Source: Nocardioides sp. (lineage in GTDB: Bacteria > Actinomycetota > Actinomycetes > Propionibacteriales > Nocardioidaceae). Taken from it: a DNA stretch of 64,000 bases. The position numbers were made by a program, and so were the translations under genes. Shown here piece after piece: positions 27,185 to 34,992 of the stretch (the stretch's first letter is position 1; each line of letters starts with the position of its first letter). The notes under the pieces were generated by a model, which had not been told where the DNA came from, made no database searches, and worked only from the letters and a program-made list of their open reading frames with translations. The stretch spans positions 62,001-126,000 of the forward strand of contig PBYI01000054.1 in NCBI GenBank assembly GCA_002729525.1, given 5' to 3'.

Positions 27185-28858
27185 TCAACCGACCGTGATC
27201 TGGTCGGCTCGCACGAGCAGGACGTTGTATCCGTAGCCGCTCGCCGCGGTGTCCTCGACGACTCCCCGGACCGTCAACGCCCCGGTCGACGGAGTCACGA
27301 CGAGTGAGGGGTCGTCGAGGGTGACGTCGGTGAAGAGGAACTCCTCGCCGGGCACGCCGGCGCACGACATACGCATGGAGATCGAGGTCGAGGTGCGTAG
27401 CGGGGCGGTAGGCCAGGCCACGACGCAGCTGTCCTCGAACGGGCTCCCCGGGACGTACGTCGCCTCGGGCGCCTCCGACTCGGCGGGCACCGGAGTCGCG
27501 GTGGGCGACCCGCCGCGATGTCCGCGAGGAGGGATCACGCTGGCGATGGTGACGCGGCGCGCGTACGGGTCCTGCAGCACGTCCGCCGCGGAGTCGCCGA
27601 GGCGGTGGGCGCTGACGGCCAGCGCCAGAGCTGCGCTGGCCCGTCTGCGGACACGATGCCACTTGCCCTTGAGGTCTCCGAAGGTCCGGTCCCAGGCGTC
27701 TGCGTCGAGCTCACGGTTCGCGGCCTCGACGATGTCGTCGTAGCTCTCCACCACACAGCGAGCCAGGGGGATCGCGAGGTCTCGCAGGTCCGAGACCCCG
27801 GCTCGCGCGAGGGGGTCGAGCTCGGCGTCGGCGAAACAGACGGTGAGGAAGACGCCTGCGAGCACGGTCCGAGTGGGAGCGCTCACCTCGAGGTCCTGCA
27901 GCAGGTCCCACGCCATGCCGTAGGCGGCGGACGAGACGCTGACGGTTCCTTGGAGGGTGATCATGTCGCGCCAGTCGCCCTCTCGGAAGGCGAAGTGCGC
28001 CTGCTGACCGGGCATGAGGAAGACCGTGCGATCCGCCTCGGGATCGCTGATCTCGGAAAACCAGTCCGCGACGGTCGCCTTGACACCACCGGCGCCGCCG
28101 GTCCACACCCACGCCCAGTCCTTCGACGCGGTCATCGCCATGCCAGTGCCGCGATTGTTGGTCACCTTAACCACGACCAAGTCCTGGTCGGCAGGGTCGC
28201 GTCCGGCGCAGACCAGCATGGGCATGTCACCGGACGAGGTGTCGGGGTAGATCACGTCGGAGACCCAGCGCGGCGTGCGGGGGTCCTCGCACGTGGGCTC
28301 GCTGCCCCGGGTACCGAGAAGTGCGGGGATCCCGCGGACGACGATCGTGTCGAACCATGAGAAGTGCGAGGTCCGGAAGCTCACCGAGCGACGGTCCTGG
28401 GAGAGGTCCGAGGGGATCATCGTCATCGGTCCGTCGTTCGACTCAGAGCGGCCGACGACGACGGACGCTCCGGCGGGCACGCGCATCGGCAGCCGGTGGA
28501 CCACCTGCACAGGCGCCTCAGGCTGGTCGCCGCCCGGGAGACTCAGCTTGAGCGTCGAGAAGGAGGTCACGTCCTCGGACAGCTTGACCTTCGAGTCCCA
28601 CGTGGCCATCTCGAGCTGTTCGCCGGCAGTGGCGATCGGTCTCCTCGAGCGGACCTGGTAGCTGCCCACCCGCACCGCCAGCGGCGAGTCGGCGGCGACG
28701 GTCTTCGTGTGCGCGGGCGCCTCTGCGCGCAGCGGCTCACGGTGCGGCGTCCCCGGGGCGAAGTCGTCCGTGCCGCAGCCTGCGAGTCCGAGCGTCAGCG
28801 TGATCGCACCACCGACGACGTGCAGCATCCGGCGTCGGGGGGCATCGGCGTTCGCCAC
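27185..28858 (-). CDS. Large lipoprotein of unknown function
   Basis: Membrane-anchored extracytoplasmic protein of about 557 residues. From the GTG at 28858 the N-terminus is basic (APRRRML), followed by a hydrophobic core and the lipobox GLAGC (Cys about 25). The ATG at 28828 would be a shorter form and a start at 28918 a longer one. Residues about 40-180 form a beta-rich domain with PMRVPAGASVVVGRS. The middle (about 200-430) has a WVWTGG stretch and alpha-helical parts containing several cysteines. The last 90 residues are a beta domain after a Pro/Glu/Ala linker. No enzyme motif is seen. It is the first gene of a pair with copy B, so it may be the outer-face partner of that protein. Function unknown. 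Confidence 0.7.
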   Translation of the reverse strand: MANADAPRRRMLHVVGGAITLTLGLAGCGTDDFAPGTPHREPLRAEAPAHTKTVAADSPLAVRVGSYQVRSRRPIATAGEQLEMATWDSKVKLSEDVTSFSTLKLSLPGGDQPEAPVQVVHRLPMRVPAGASVVVGRSESNDGPMTMIPSDLSQDRRSVSFRTSHFSWFDTIVVRGIPALLGTRGSEPTCEDPRTPRWVSDVIYPDTSSGDMPMLVCAGRDPADQDLVVVKVTNNRGTGMAMTASKDWAWVWTGGAGGVKATVADWFSEISDPEADRTVFLMPGQQAHFAFREGDWRDMITLQGTVSVSSAAYGMAWDLLQDLEVSAPTRTVLAGVFLTVCFADAELDPLARAGVSDLRDLAIPLARCVVESYDDIVEAANRELDADAWDRTFGDLKGKWHRVRRRASAALALAVSAHRLGDSAADVLQDPYARRVTIASVIPPRGHRGGSPTATPVPAESEAPEATYVPGSPFEDSCVVAWPTAPLRTSTSISMRMSCAGVPGEEFLFTDVTLDDPSLVVTPSTGALTVRGVVEDTAASGYGYNVLLVRADQITVG

Positions 28859-29026
28859 GCGACGATGGTCGGGCAAACCACGTCTGATGCTGTCTATTTC
28901 GGTGATTTTCCGCGCCACAGCGGCGCTGGAGAACTACTGGACGGCGTTGAGCGAAGGTCGCCATTCTTCCGCTGCCGAGCAGCGTCGCCCGGAGCGCATC
29001 CATTCACGGTCGGGAGAACGAGGCAG

Positions 29027-29452
29027 ATGGCGAAGAAGCACAAGCTGGCGGGCGCGCGCATCGATGCCCGCACTCAGCTCGACGTCGCGGAGGCGGTCGA
29101 GCTCATCAAGAGTGTTGCGGCCGACACCCGCGTGACGGGCTTCAAGTACAACAAGAAGGTCCGCATTCACCTCACCGATGAAGCGGCGGGCGAGTTGTCC
29201 TTCTGCGTGATGCATAAGTACCCGATCCTGGAGTTCTCCGCGATGGTCCAGCCGGGCCCGCCGACCCGGGTGAGCACCACCGTCGACTCCTACGCCACCT
29301 CGCAGGAGACCTTGATGCTCATCCCGATCGCACCGAAGCAGCTCGAGGGTTACCCGTGGTACCGCCAGTTCATGGCGAACCTCGGCGCCGCGCTCAGCGG
29401 TCGTGACCCGGAGTCGACGATCGAGATCATCGAGCGGGAAGCGGCGCGATGA
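29027..29452 (+). CDS. Small conserved-looking cytosolic protein, unknown
   Basis: Protein of 141 residues starting at the ATG at 29027 with GAGAACGAGG upstream. It begins with a basic MAKKHKLAGARIDARTQ and then a soluble alpha/beta pattern with VAEAVELIKSV, LTDEAAGELSFCVMHKY and a C-terminal amphipathic helix. No signal peptide or motif is recognised. The stop overlaps the ATG of the next gene (ATGA), so the two are translated together. The pair is divergent from the lipoprotein gene at 28858 and shares a 168-bp promoter region with it. GC is slightly lower than around. Function unknown. Confidence 0.6.
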   Translation: MAKKHKLAGARIDARTQLDVAEAVELIKSVAADTRVTGFKYNKKVRIHLTDEAAGELSFCVMHKYPILEFSAMVQPGPPTRVSTTVDSYATSQETLMLIPIAPKQLEGYPWYRQFMANLGAALSGRDPESTIEIIEREAAR

Positions 29453-29640
29453 TCGGTTGGCTCATCGTCGGTGGCTTCGTCGTCGTCATGCTCCTCGTGG
29501 GCGCGATGTTCAACATCGCCTTCGACGGACTCTTCTCGTTGGGATCCTCCAAGCGCCGCGACGACCAGGCCGAGAGCTTTCGTCGTCGGTACGAGGAGCG
29601 CTACGACGACCGAGGCAGCTCAGCGCAGGAACCTCCGTAA
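29449..29640 (+). CDS. Small single-helix membrane protein
   Basis: Protein of 63 residues: one transmembrane segment (IGWLIVGGFVVVMLLVGAMF) then a charged Arg/Asp/Glu-rich cytosolic tail. Translationally coupled to the 141-residue gene by ATGA overlap. Its last codons (AQEPP, from 29620 on) read through DNA that on the other strand is the 3' end of the amidase relic, so the C-terminus has probably been changed by that insertion. Confidence 0.6.
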   Translation: MIGWLIVGGFVVVMLLVGAMFNIAFDGLFSLGSSKRRDDQAESFRRRYEERYDDRGSSAQEPP

Positions 29641-29942
29641 CGCCCGCACCAGCGCACTGGCGTACGTCGTCCGCCCGCGCTGGGTGGTCATCCGACGGGC
29701 GTCGGCGGGGTGGCGCATGTTGCCGAGCTCGACGACGACGGTCGGCACGTCGGAGAGGTTGAGGGTGCCGAGGTCGGAGCGGACGTCGATCCCGTCTCCC
29801 CCGGCGGTGTAGGTGGCGACCGGCACGCCGGAGCGGCGCAGCGAGGCCTTCACCGCACGGGCCAGCCGGCTGGACGGTCGCACGATGTCGTGCGTCCACG
29901 GCCGGCGGTCGGGTGGCCGGATGACGTGGAAGCCGCACCTCG
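29620..29942 (-). pseudogene. Amidase 3' fragment (relic)
   Basis: The minus strand encodes about 107 residues nearly identical to the C-terminal part of the amidase at 30909-31733, from just before IRPSSRLARAVKASLRRSG to the final RRFLR and stop. The catalytic-domain N-terminus, including the first zinc ligands, is absent. The match breaks at 29942, where the sequence continues as a piece of the small membrane protein gene. It has no start of its own, so it is a non-functional duplicate. Confidence 0.75.
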
Positions 29943-30082
29943 CCCTCGGCAGGCGGCTTCGAGAGCAGCCACCACGCCGCGACCAGCGCGAGCACCACGG
30001 CCGCCGCCCGGGCCTGGCGTCCGCGCAGGAGGCCCGCCACGAAGGCAGCCACGACCAGCGCGCAGGGAGGGAGCCAGGGAAC
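29943..30082 (-). pseudogene. Relic of the 85-residue membrane-protein gene
   Basis: About 140 bases match the 5' part of the gene at 22587-22844, including the shared upstream block GCCTAGAG, but the start codon GTG has become GTT and the gene stops matching near KPPAEGEV. There it joins the amidase relic out of frame. The two relics form a chimera that can only come from recombination between duplicated loci. Confidence 0.7.
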
Positions 30083-30165
30083 CGCCGAAGCCTAGAGTTC
30101 CGGAGTGCTTACAGTGGGCGACGACGGTCGGTGACGTTCGTCGCTCCGTGGCGGGTCGGCCGTCC

Positions 30166-30912
30166 TCAGCGCGGCGGCCCGGCCTCGTCGAGCACGGTCG
30201 TGCCGGTGGCGACCTCCTGACCGAGTACGACCAGCTCCTCCATCCCGGGCCCGTCCACGATCCGGATGACGTACGTCGTCTCACCGGCGGAGAGCCCGAC
30301 GCGGAGCTCAGCGGACTGATCATGCGCCGCAGGCTCCGTGCGTCCCAGGAGCGCGACCTGGTCGGCGGTCGAGATCGGCACGACCTCGTGGGTCCACCCG
30401 CTGAGCCGCCTCCGGCCCGACGACCACGCCAGGACCGCGCGCCCCTCGACGAGGACGAGCACGGCGGGGTGCCACAGCCCGTCGTCGACGTCGAGATCGC
30501 CGACCAGCACGATGCCCGGCGCGCCGTCCGGGTCGAGGCACCTCATGATGCGGTCCGAGTGCGGAGCGATCGTCATCTCGAGGTTCCATCGCTGCCCGAG
30601 GGCGAAGGGGTGTGACAGCCGGGCGATCGTGTGGTTGCACGATGCGACCACGACGCCACCTCGCGGGTCGTCGCGGTCCTGCAGGTCGATCTCGTCGGCG
30701 GTCGTCCACGGCCGGTCCGGGTCCAGCCGGGGAAAGCCACGGGCACGGCGCCACTGGACGACGTTGAAGAGCACCGCCGCGACTGCGATGGCGAGCAGCA
30801 CCTGCCAGAGGTCGAAGACGAGCGTCGCGGCCCCCGCGACGACGACGGCGACGGCGGTGAGCAGCAGCGGCGATGGGGTTCGAGCGCCGGGAGGTCCCGC
30901 TTCCGGTCTCAC
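30166..30912 (-). CDS. Membrane-anchored protein, A/B/C family copy C
   Basis: Unknown protein of 248 residues, paralogous to copies A and B. The GTG start overlaps the amidase stop (GTGA). After a short Pro/Gly start come two hydrophobic helices (about residues 17-50, LLLTAVAVVVAGAATLVF and LLAIAVAAVLFNVV), then the shared domain: VVASCNHTIARL (about 90), AVLVLVEGRAVLAWSSGRRR (about 165) and IVDGPGMEELVVLG (about 215). Of the three copies it is the most diverged in its N-terminal linker. It is the last gene of a galE-amidase-C operon, which associates the family with cell-envelope work. Function unknown. Confidence 0.75.
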   Translation of the reverse strand: MRPEAGPPGARTPSPLLLTAVAVVVAGAATLVFDLWQVLLAIAVAAVLFNVVQWRRARGFPRLDPDRPWTTADEIDLQDRDDPRGGVVVASCNHTIARLSHPFALGQRWNLEMTIAPHSDRIMRCLDPDGAPGIVLVGDLDVDDGLWHPAVLVLVEGRAVLAWSSGRRRLSGWTHEVVPISTADQVALLGRTEPAAHDQSAELRVGLSAGETTYVIRIVDGPGMEELVVLGQEVATGTTVLDEAGPPR

Positions 30913-31733
30913 CGCAGGAACCTCCGCGACGCCCGCACCAGCGCATCGGCGTACGTCGTCCGCCCGCGCCTGCTGGTCATCCGGCGGGCGTCCGCGGGGT
31001 TGCGCATGTTGCCGAGCTCGACGACGACCGTCGGCACGTCGGAGAGGTTGAGGGTGCCGAGGTCGGAGCGGACGTCGATCCCGTCTCCACCGGCGGTGTA
31101 GGTGGCGACCGGCACGCCGGAGCGGCGCAGCGAGGCCTTCACCGCACGGGCCAGCCGGCTGGACGGCCGCACGATGTCGTGCGTCCAGGGCCGGCGGTCG
31201 GGCGGGCGGATGACGTGGAAGCCGCGCGCACCGGCGGCGTACGAGCCGTCGCCGTGGATGGAGAGCTTGAGGTCGGCGTCGCTCTTGTTGCCGGCGCGGC
31301 CGCGCTCGTCGACGCAGGGGCCCCAGCGGCGGTCGGAGTTGGTACGCCGGGTCATCACGACGCGGGCGCCGAGCGCGCGCAGCTGGCGGCGTACTTCCTT
31401 GGCGACCTGCCACACGAACGTCGCCTCGGGGTACCCGCCGTTCGTGGCGGTCCCGGTGGTGTTGCAGTCCTTGCGGAATCCACCCGCCGGCACCTGGCGG
31501 GTGATCTGGCGCGGGAAGTGGCGGTTGCCGAGCTGGTGGCCGGGGTCGAGCACGATCGTGCGCCCGGCGAGCGGGCCGTCTCCCCCGCTGCGCGCGGCGG
31601 CCGGCTGCTCGACGACGGGACCGTAGGGGCGCACGGCGTGCGCCGGCCCGCCGGCGGCGAGCACCCCGAGGAGCAGCCCCGGGAGCAGCCCGGCGAGGAC
31701 CACGCCGGCCACAGCAGCCCGCGACGACCTCAC
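30909..31733 (-). CDS. Secreted N-acetylmuramoyl-L-alanine amidase (Amidase_3)
   Basis: Peptidoglycan hydrolase of 274 residues that should cleave the bond between MurNAc and L-Ala. A signal peptide (VRSSRAAVAGVVLAGLLPG.., cleaved near AHA) is followed by the amidase_3 domain: TIVLDPGHQLG with the first zinc His, GGYPEATFVW with the zinc Glu, KLSIHGDGSYAAG with the second zinc His, and VVVELGNMRN with the catalytic Glu. All ligands are present, so it should be active. There is no cell-wall-binding repeat. The GTG start overlaps the galE stop and its own stop overlaps copy C, so this is a three-gene operon. A truncated duplicate of its 3' end lies at 29620-29942. Confidence 0.9.
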   Translation of the reverse strand: MRSSRAAVAGVVLAGLLPGLLLGVLAAGGPAHAVRPYGPVVEQPAAARSGGDGPLAGRTIVLDPGHQLGNRHFPRQITRQVPAGGFRKDCNTTGTATNGGYPEATFVWQVAKEVRRQLRALGARVVMTRRTNSDRRWGPCVDERGRAGNKSDADLKLSIHGDGSYAAGARGFHVIRPPDRRPWTHDIVRPSSRLARAVKASLRRSGVPVATYTAGGDGIDVRSDLGTLNLSDVPTVVVELGNMRNPADARRMTSRRGRTTYADALVRASRRFLR

Positions 31734-32734
31734 TCGTACCCCAGGATCTCCTGGCGCTTGTCGGCCCACGCCAGCGCGGACTCGATCGCGTCGTCGATGG
31801 TCAGCTCGGTGCGCCAGCCGAGCAGGTCGGCCGACTTGTCGACGTTGGCGAACGCCCCGACGGCGTCGCCGGGACGCGGCGGCGCCTCGGTCAGCGGCAC
31901 CGACGAGCCGAAGACCCGCTCGAACGCCGCGACCAGCTCGCGGACGGTGACGCCGTCGCCGCGGCCGATGTTGATGACGGTGCTCGGCTCGTCCACCGCG
32001 GCCAGCACGTCGTCGAACCGCTCCACGGCCCGCACGTGCGCCTGCGCGAGGTCCCACACGTGGACGTAGTCGCGGATGCCGGTGCCGTCGCGGGTGGGCA
32101 GGTCGGTGCCGGTGATCGTGAACGACGGCTTCTGGCCGCGCGCGGCGAGCACGAGCTGCCCGAGCACGTGGCTGGGCTCCTTGACGTAGATCCCGGACTC
32201 CAGGCCCGGGTCGGAGCCGATCGGGTTGAAGTAGCGCAGGATCACCGCGCGCAGGTCGGTCGCGGCGGCCATGTCCTGGAGGACCTGCTCCATCATCCGC
32301 TTGGTCCGGGCGTACGGCGACGCGGGCGCGAGGCCGTCGTCCTCGGTCACCTCGAACCCGTCCTTGGTGGCGTAGAGGCTGGCCGACGAGGAGAACAGCA
32401 CGCGGTTGAGCCCGAGCCCGGTGAGCTCGTCGAAGAGCTCCAGCGACTTCGCGACGTTGTCGCGGTAGTACTCGTAGGGCTGCTCCACCGACTCCGGCAC
32501 GATGATCCGCGCCGCCATGTGGATGGTGGCCTCGAGGTCGGGGTGCTCCTCGGCGATCCGGCGCACCAGCGCGCGGTCGGCGATGTCGCCCTCGTAGAAG
32601 ATCCGGTCGCGCACGAACGCTCGCGGGCCGGTGAGCAGCGAGTCGAGCACGACGGGGGTGTGGCCGGCGGCCTCGAGCGCCTTGCAGGTGATCGAGCCGA
32701 TGTAGCCGGCGCCGCCGGTGACGAGGACCTTCAT
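31730..32734 (-). CDS. galE: UDP-glucose 4-epimerase
   Basis: Cytosolic enzyme of 334 residues interconverting UDP-glucose and UDP-galactose (possibly also N-acetylated forms) with NAD. The Rossmann motif GGAGYIGS is at residues 7-14, the catalytic Ser/Tyr/Lys are in SSSASLY and SPYARTK (Y about residue 142), and YFNPIGSD is the substrate block. Length and motifs are standard for GalE. It opens the envelope operon with the amidase and copy C; the UDP-galactose is probably used by the polysaccharide cluster to the right. No divergent regulator is seen; the upstream gap to 33000 has no gene of its own apart from the small ORF at 32976. Confidence 0.92.
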   Translation of the reverse strand: MKVLVTGGAGYIGSITCKALEAAGHTPVVLDSLLTGPRAFVRDRIFYEGDIADRALVRRIAEEHPDLEATIHMAARIIVPESVEQPYEYYRDNVAKSLELFDELTGLGLNRVLFSSSASLYATKDGFEVTEDDGLAPASPYARTKRMMEQVLQDMAAATDLRAVILRYFNPIGSDPGLESGIYVKEPSHVLGQLVLAARGQKPSFTITGTDLPTRDGTGIRDYVHVWDLAQAHVRAVERFDDVLAAVDEPSTVINIGRGDGVTVRELVAAFERVFGSSVPLTEAPPRPGDAVGAFANVDKSADLLGWRTELTIDDAIESALAWADKRQEILGYE

Positions 32735-32975
32735 GCGCGGCAGCCTAGACGGCGCGGGCGACAGGTGGTCCGACAGCGGGGTGCGGGTTCGACGACCTCC
32801 CTCCGGCCCTCGACCCCGTCCCGCGTCTGATGAGAAGTCTTCCCCGAGACGGCCGTACGCCGCGTCGGGTGCGCAGGCCTGCCCGGGTAGTCCCTTCGGG
32901 CCAGGCGAGGTCGCCGGTCGACGTCGGCGCGTAGGGCCGGATGTCCCTCGGCGTCCCTCGACCGCGCCAGCCGGC

Positions 32976-33185
32976 TCAGTCGTGGTAGCCGGGGCGGTGC
33001 GGGCAGACGTGCCCGTGCTTGATGCGGCACTTCACGCGGCGGCACCAGTGACGGAAGGTCATGCGACCGAGGGTCCTCCCGATGTCCGGGCACCGCACCG
33101 TGCGTCGCATCACACGCAGCAAGATCTCGGGTGGTCGCACCTCGGGGACCTCCGCGACCTGTTGGTCACAGAGCGAGCCGGCCAC
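32976..33185 (-). CDS. Small Cys/His-rich protein, tentative
   Basis: Frame of 69 residues with a GTG start at 33185, GGGAGG eight bases upstream, and a gap of only three bases from the preceding gene's stop, so it looks like the second gene of an operon. The C-terminus has Cys and His in WCRRVKCRIKHGHVCPHRPG, a possible zinc site. No family is recognised and no other support is available. Confidence 0.4.
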   Translation of the reverse strand: MAGSLCDQQVAEVPEVRPPEILLRVMRRTVRCPDIGRTLGRMTFRHWCRRVKCRIKHGHVCPHRPGYHD

Positions 33186-33188
33186 CGA

Positions 33189-34001
33189 TCAGCCTCCCGT
33201 GCGCCGCTTTCCCCCTCGGCGGCCGCCCAGATCCTGGAACCGAGCCTCTGCCAACCTGTGATCGCGAAGCCAGACGAGCCACTCCTGCGGGCAACGCGCG
33301 TGGGATGGGAGCGGATCACTCGTGTGCCGCGGGCCGGCCCCCGTCCCGTCGTTGAGACGCACAAGTTCACCGTCCGGCGTCACGACGATGAGATATCCGT
33401 TCGTGAACTTCGCGTAGCGGTCGCTGTCGTCGGACTTGATGGCGACGGCCCACCCCACCGGGTACCACTTCTTCCCTCCCAGGAAGCCCTTCCTCCAGTT
33501 GGTCACCGGCTCGCGCCCGGTAGCGGCCATGACGCGACCCAACTGCCCTGCTGTGACGTCCCGCAAGGCGGCGTCAGCTGGGATCTGGCCGCCACCGAGG
33601 AATCGCACGAGCTCGCGATCGGTCATCGCCCGTTTCTGCGCTTCGGCGATTCTCTCCGCCTCTAGCCGCGCGATTCTCTCCGCCTCTAGCCGCGCGATCC
33701 GCTCCTTGTTCTCACGACGCTCCGTGTCTCTCCTGATCGCGGCTGCGGCGCGCACGCCCGCCAGGAACTCAGGGCGGCCGCAGTGACCGCAGAGAAAATG
33801 CTCATCGTCCGGGCGCGCGTGCCGCTCGCACGCGGCGTCGCGACAGAGAAGGCATCGCCCGACCGCGAACCGGCCGCAGGCGCACAAGGGCGGCTCTAAC
33901 GGACCGGTGGTGCCACCGACCGCGGATGGGGCTACCTGCTCCCAGTGGCGGCGCTGCATCTCGGGATGCTGCGGGTGCCCAGGCGGCGGTGAGGTGGCCA
34001 T
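33189..34001 (-). CDS. Putative zinc-ribbon cytosolic protein, unknown
   Basis: Protein of about 270 residues. The N-terminal 90 residues carry CACG, RCLLC, ACERH and CGHCGRP, a pair of CxxC-type zinc clusters. A short tandem repeat (ERIARLEA twice, a 24-bp DNA repeat near 33665) gives a small coiled coil around residue 105. The C-terminal part holds a conserved-looking GFLGGKKWYPVGWAVAIK block and a small alpha/beta region. ATG 34001 is chosen, although a GTG at 34028 is also possible. No signal peptide is visible. The likely partner is the small Cys/His protein just downstream. Function not recognised. Confidence 0.6.
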   Translation of the reverse strand: MATSPPPGHPQHPEMQRRHWEQVAPSAVGGTTGPLEPPLCACGRFAVGRCLLCRDAACERHARPDDEHFLCGHCGRPEFLAGVRAAAAIRRDTERRENKERIARLEAERIARLEAERIAEAQKRAMTDRELVRFLGGGQIPADAALRDVTAGQLGRVMAATGREPVTNWRKGFLGGKKWYPVGWAVAIKSDDSDRYAKFTNGYLIVVTPDGELVRLNDGTGAGPRHTSDPLPSHARCPQEWLVWLRDHRLAEARFQDLGGRRGGKRRTGG

Positions 34002-34082
34002 GGCGAGGGATCGTAGGGCCGGCACCACCGCGAGGTCACCGATTGCCGGATTGTCCTTAAGACACGAAAAACAGCGTCCGAC

Positions 34083-34856
34083 TCAGGCGTCCGCCCAGGA
34101 GACCCAGCCGCTGGCATTGCCCCGGTAGTCCGTGATCTTCTTCCGCGCGATCTTCTTCGGGGTGGTGCCAGGCGCGCCGACGGTGGTGAGGACGTGGCCG
34201 TTGCCGGCGTAGATGGCCACATGGCCGCCCTCGCTGAGGTTGGGCCAGAACACCAGAGAGCCGACCAGCGGCTCTGTCGACATCGGCTTCACCACGCGCA
34301 ACGCGTCGCGGTACTTGAAGTACATGTTCTTCGCCGTCTTCGTACCTGCGCCCTTCGGCATGCGCTTCGCGGCACTGAATCGGTAGGCAGCCTGGGCGAA
34401 CTTGGAACACCATCCCGTCCAGCGACGGTCCCTGATGTCCAGGGCCTGCGCCTCGCCAGGCGTGGGCTCTTCGATCCCGACGTGCTCGGCGGCCCACGTC
34501 ATCGCGGACACCCCGGCGTGCGTGCTGCAGGCCGGCACCTTCACCTGGTTGCTCACCCACGAGGAGTGCGCGTAGCCCTTGGTCTTGCCCTGCACGAGGT
34601 AGAACCACCGCTTGGAGCGGTACTTCCCGGTCGCCTCGGAGCCGTCGACGAAGCAGACCATCGTCACCGCGCCGGTCTTCCAGCCGCCGACGTTCTGACA
34701 GCCGGTGAGTGCGGTGTTGACGCAGTCGCGACGCCAGGCGCTCGACGAGACGGTGGGCGAGGCGGCGTACGCCGGGCTCACCGCGAGCGGCGTCGCCAGC
34801 AGCGCGGTCACGATGGTAAGCCGAGCGAAGAGTCGCCACAGGGATCGGTGTGCCAC
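34083..34856 (-). CDS. Secreted CHAP/NlpC-P60-like peptidase with SH3-like domain
   Basis: Predicted wall hydrolase of about 257 residues. The GTG at 34856 has GGAGGA four bases upstream; a signal peptide with a long hydrophobic stretch (LTIVTALLATPLAVSPAYA) follows. Residues about 60-115 form a beta domain (WKTGAVTMVC, WFYLVQGKTKGYAHSSWV) resembling bacterial SH3 wall-binding modules. The C-terminal domain has WTGWCSKFAQAAY with the catalytic Cys near residue 150 and GGHVAIYAGNGHV with the His near residue 215, as in CHAP or NlpC/P60 enzymes. The usual third residue is not obvious, and the domain is smaller than most. It should act in the cell wall. Confidence 0.7.
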   Translation of the reverse strand: MAHRSLWRLFARLTIVTALLATPLAVSPAYAASPTVSSSAWRRDCVNTALTGCQNVGGWKTGAVTMVCFVDGSEATGKYRSKRWFYLVQGKTKGYAHSSWVSNQVKVPACSTHAGVSAMTWAAEHVGIEEPTPGEAQALDIRDRRWTGWCSKFAQAAYRFSAAKRMPKGAGTKTAKNMYFKYRDALRVVKPMSTEPLVGSLVFWPNLSEGGHVAIYAGNGHVLTTVGAPGTTPKKIARKKITDYRGNASGWVSWADA

Positions 34857-34992
34857 GGCGTCCTCCGAAGGGCTCAGCACCACAGATGGTGGGAGCTGAA
34901 GTGAAGGGCATGCCGAGGGAGCCGACAAGATCCGACACATCCCGGTCTGGACCAGACAACGCCGACCGAGGCGGTGGAGGCTCCGCCGGAGC

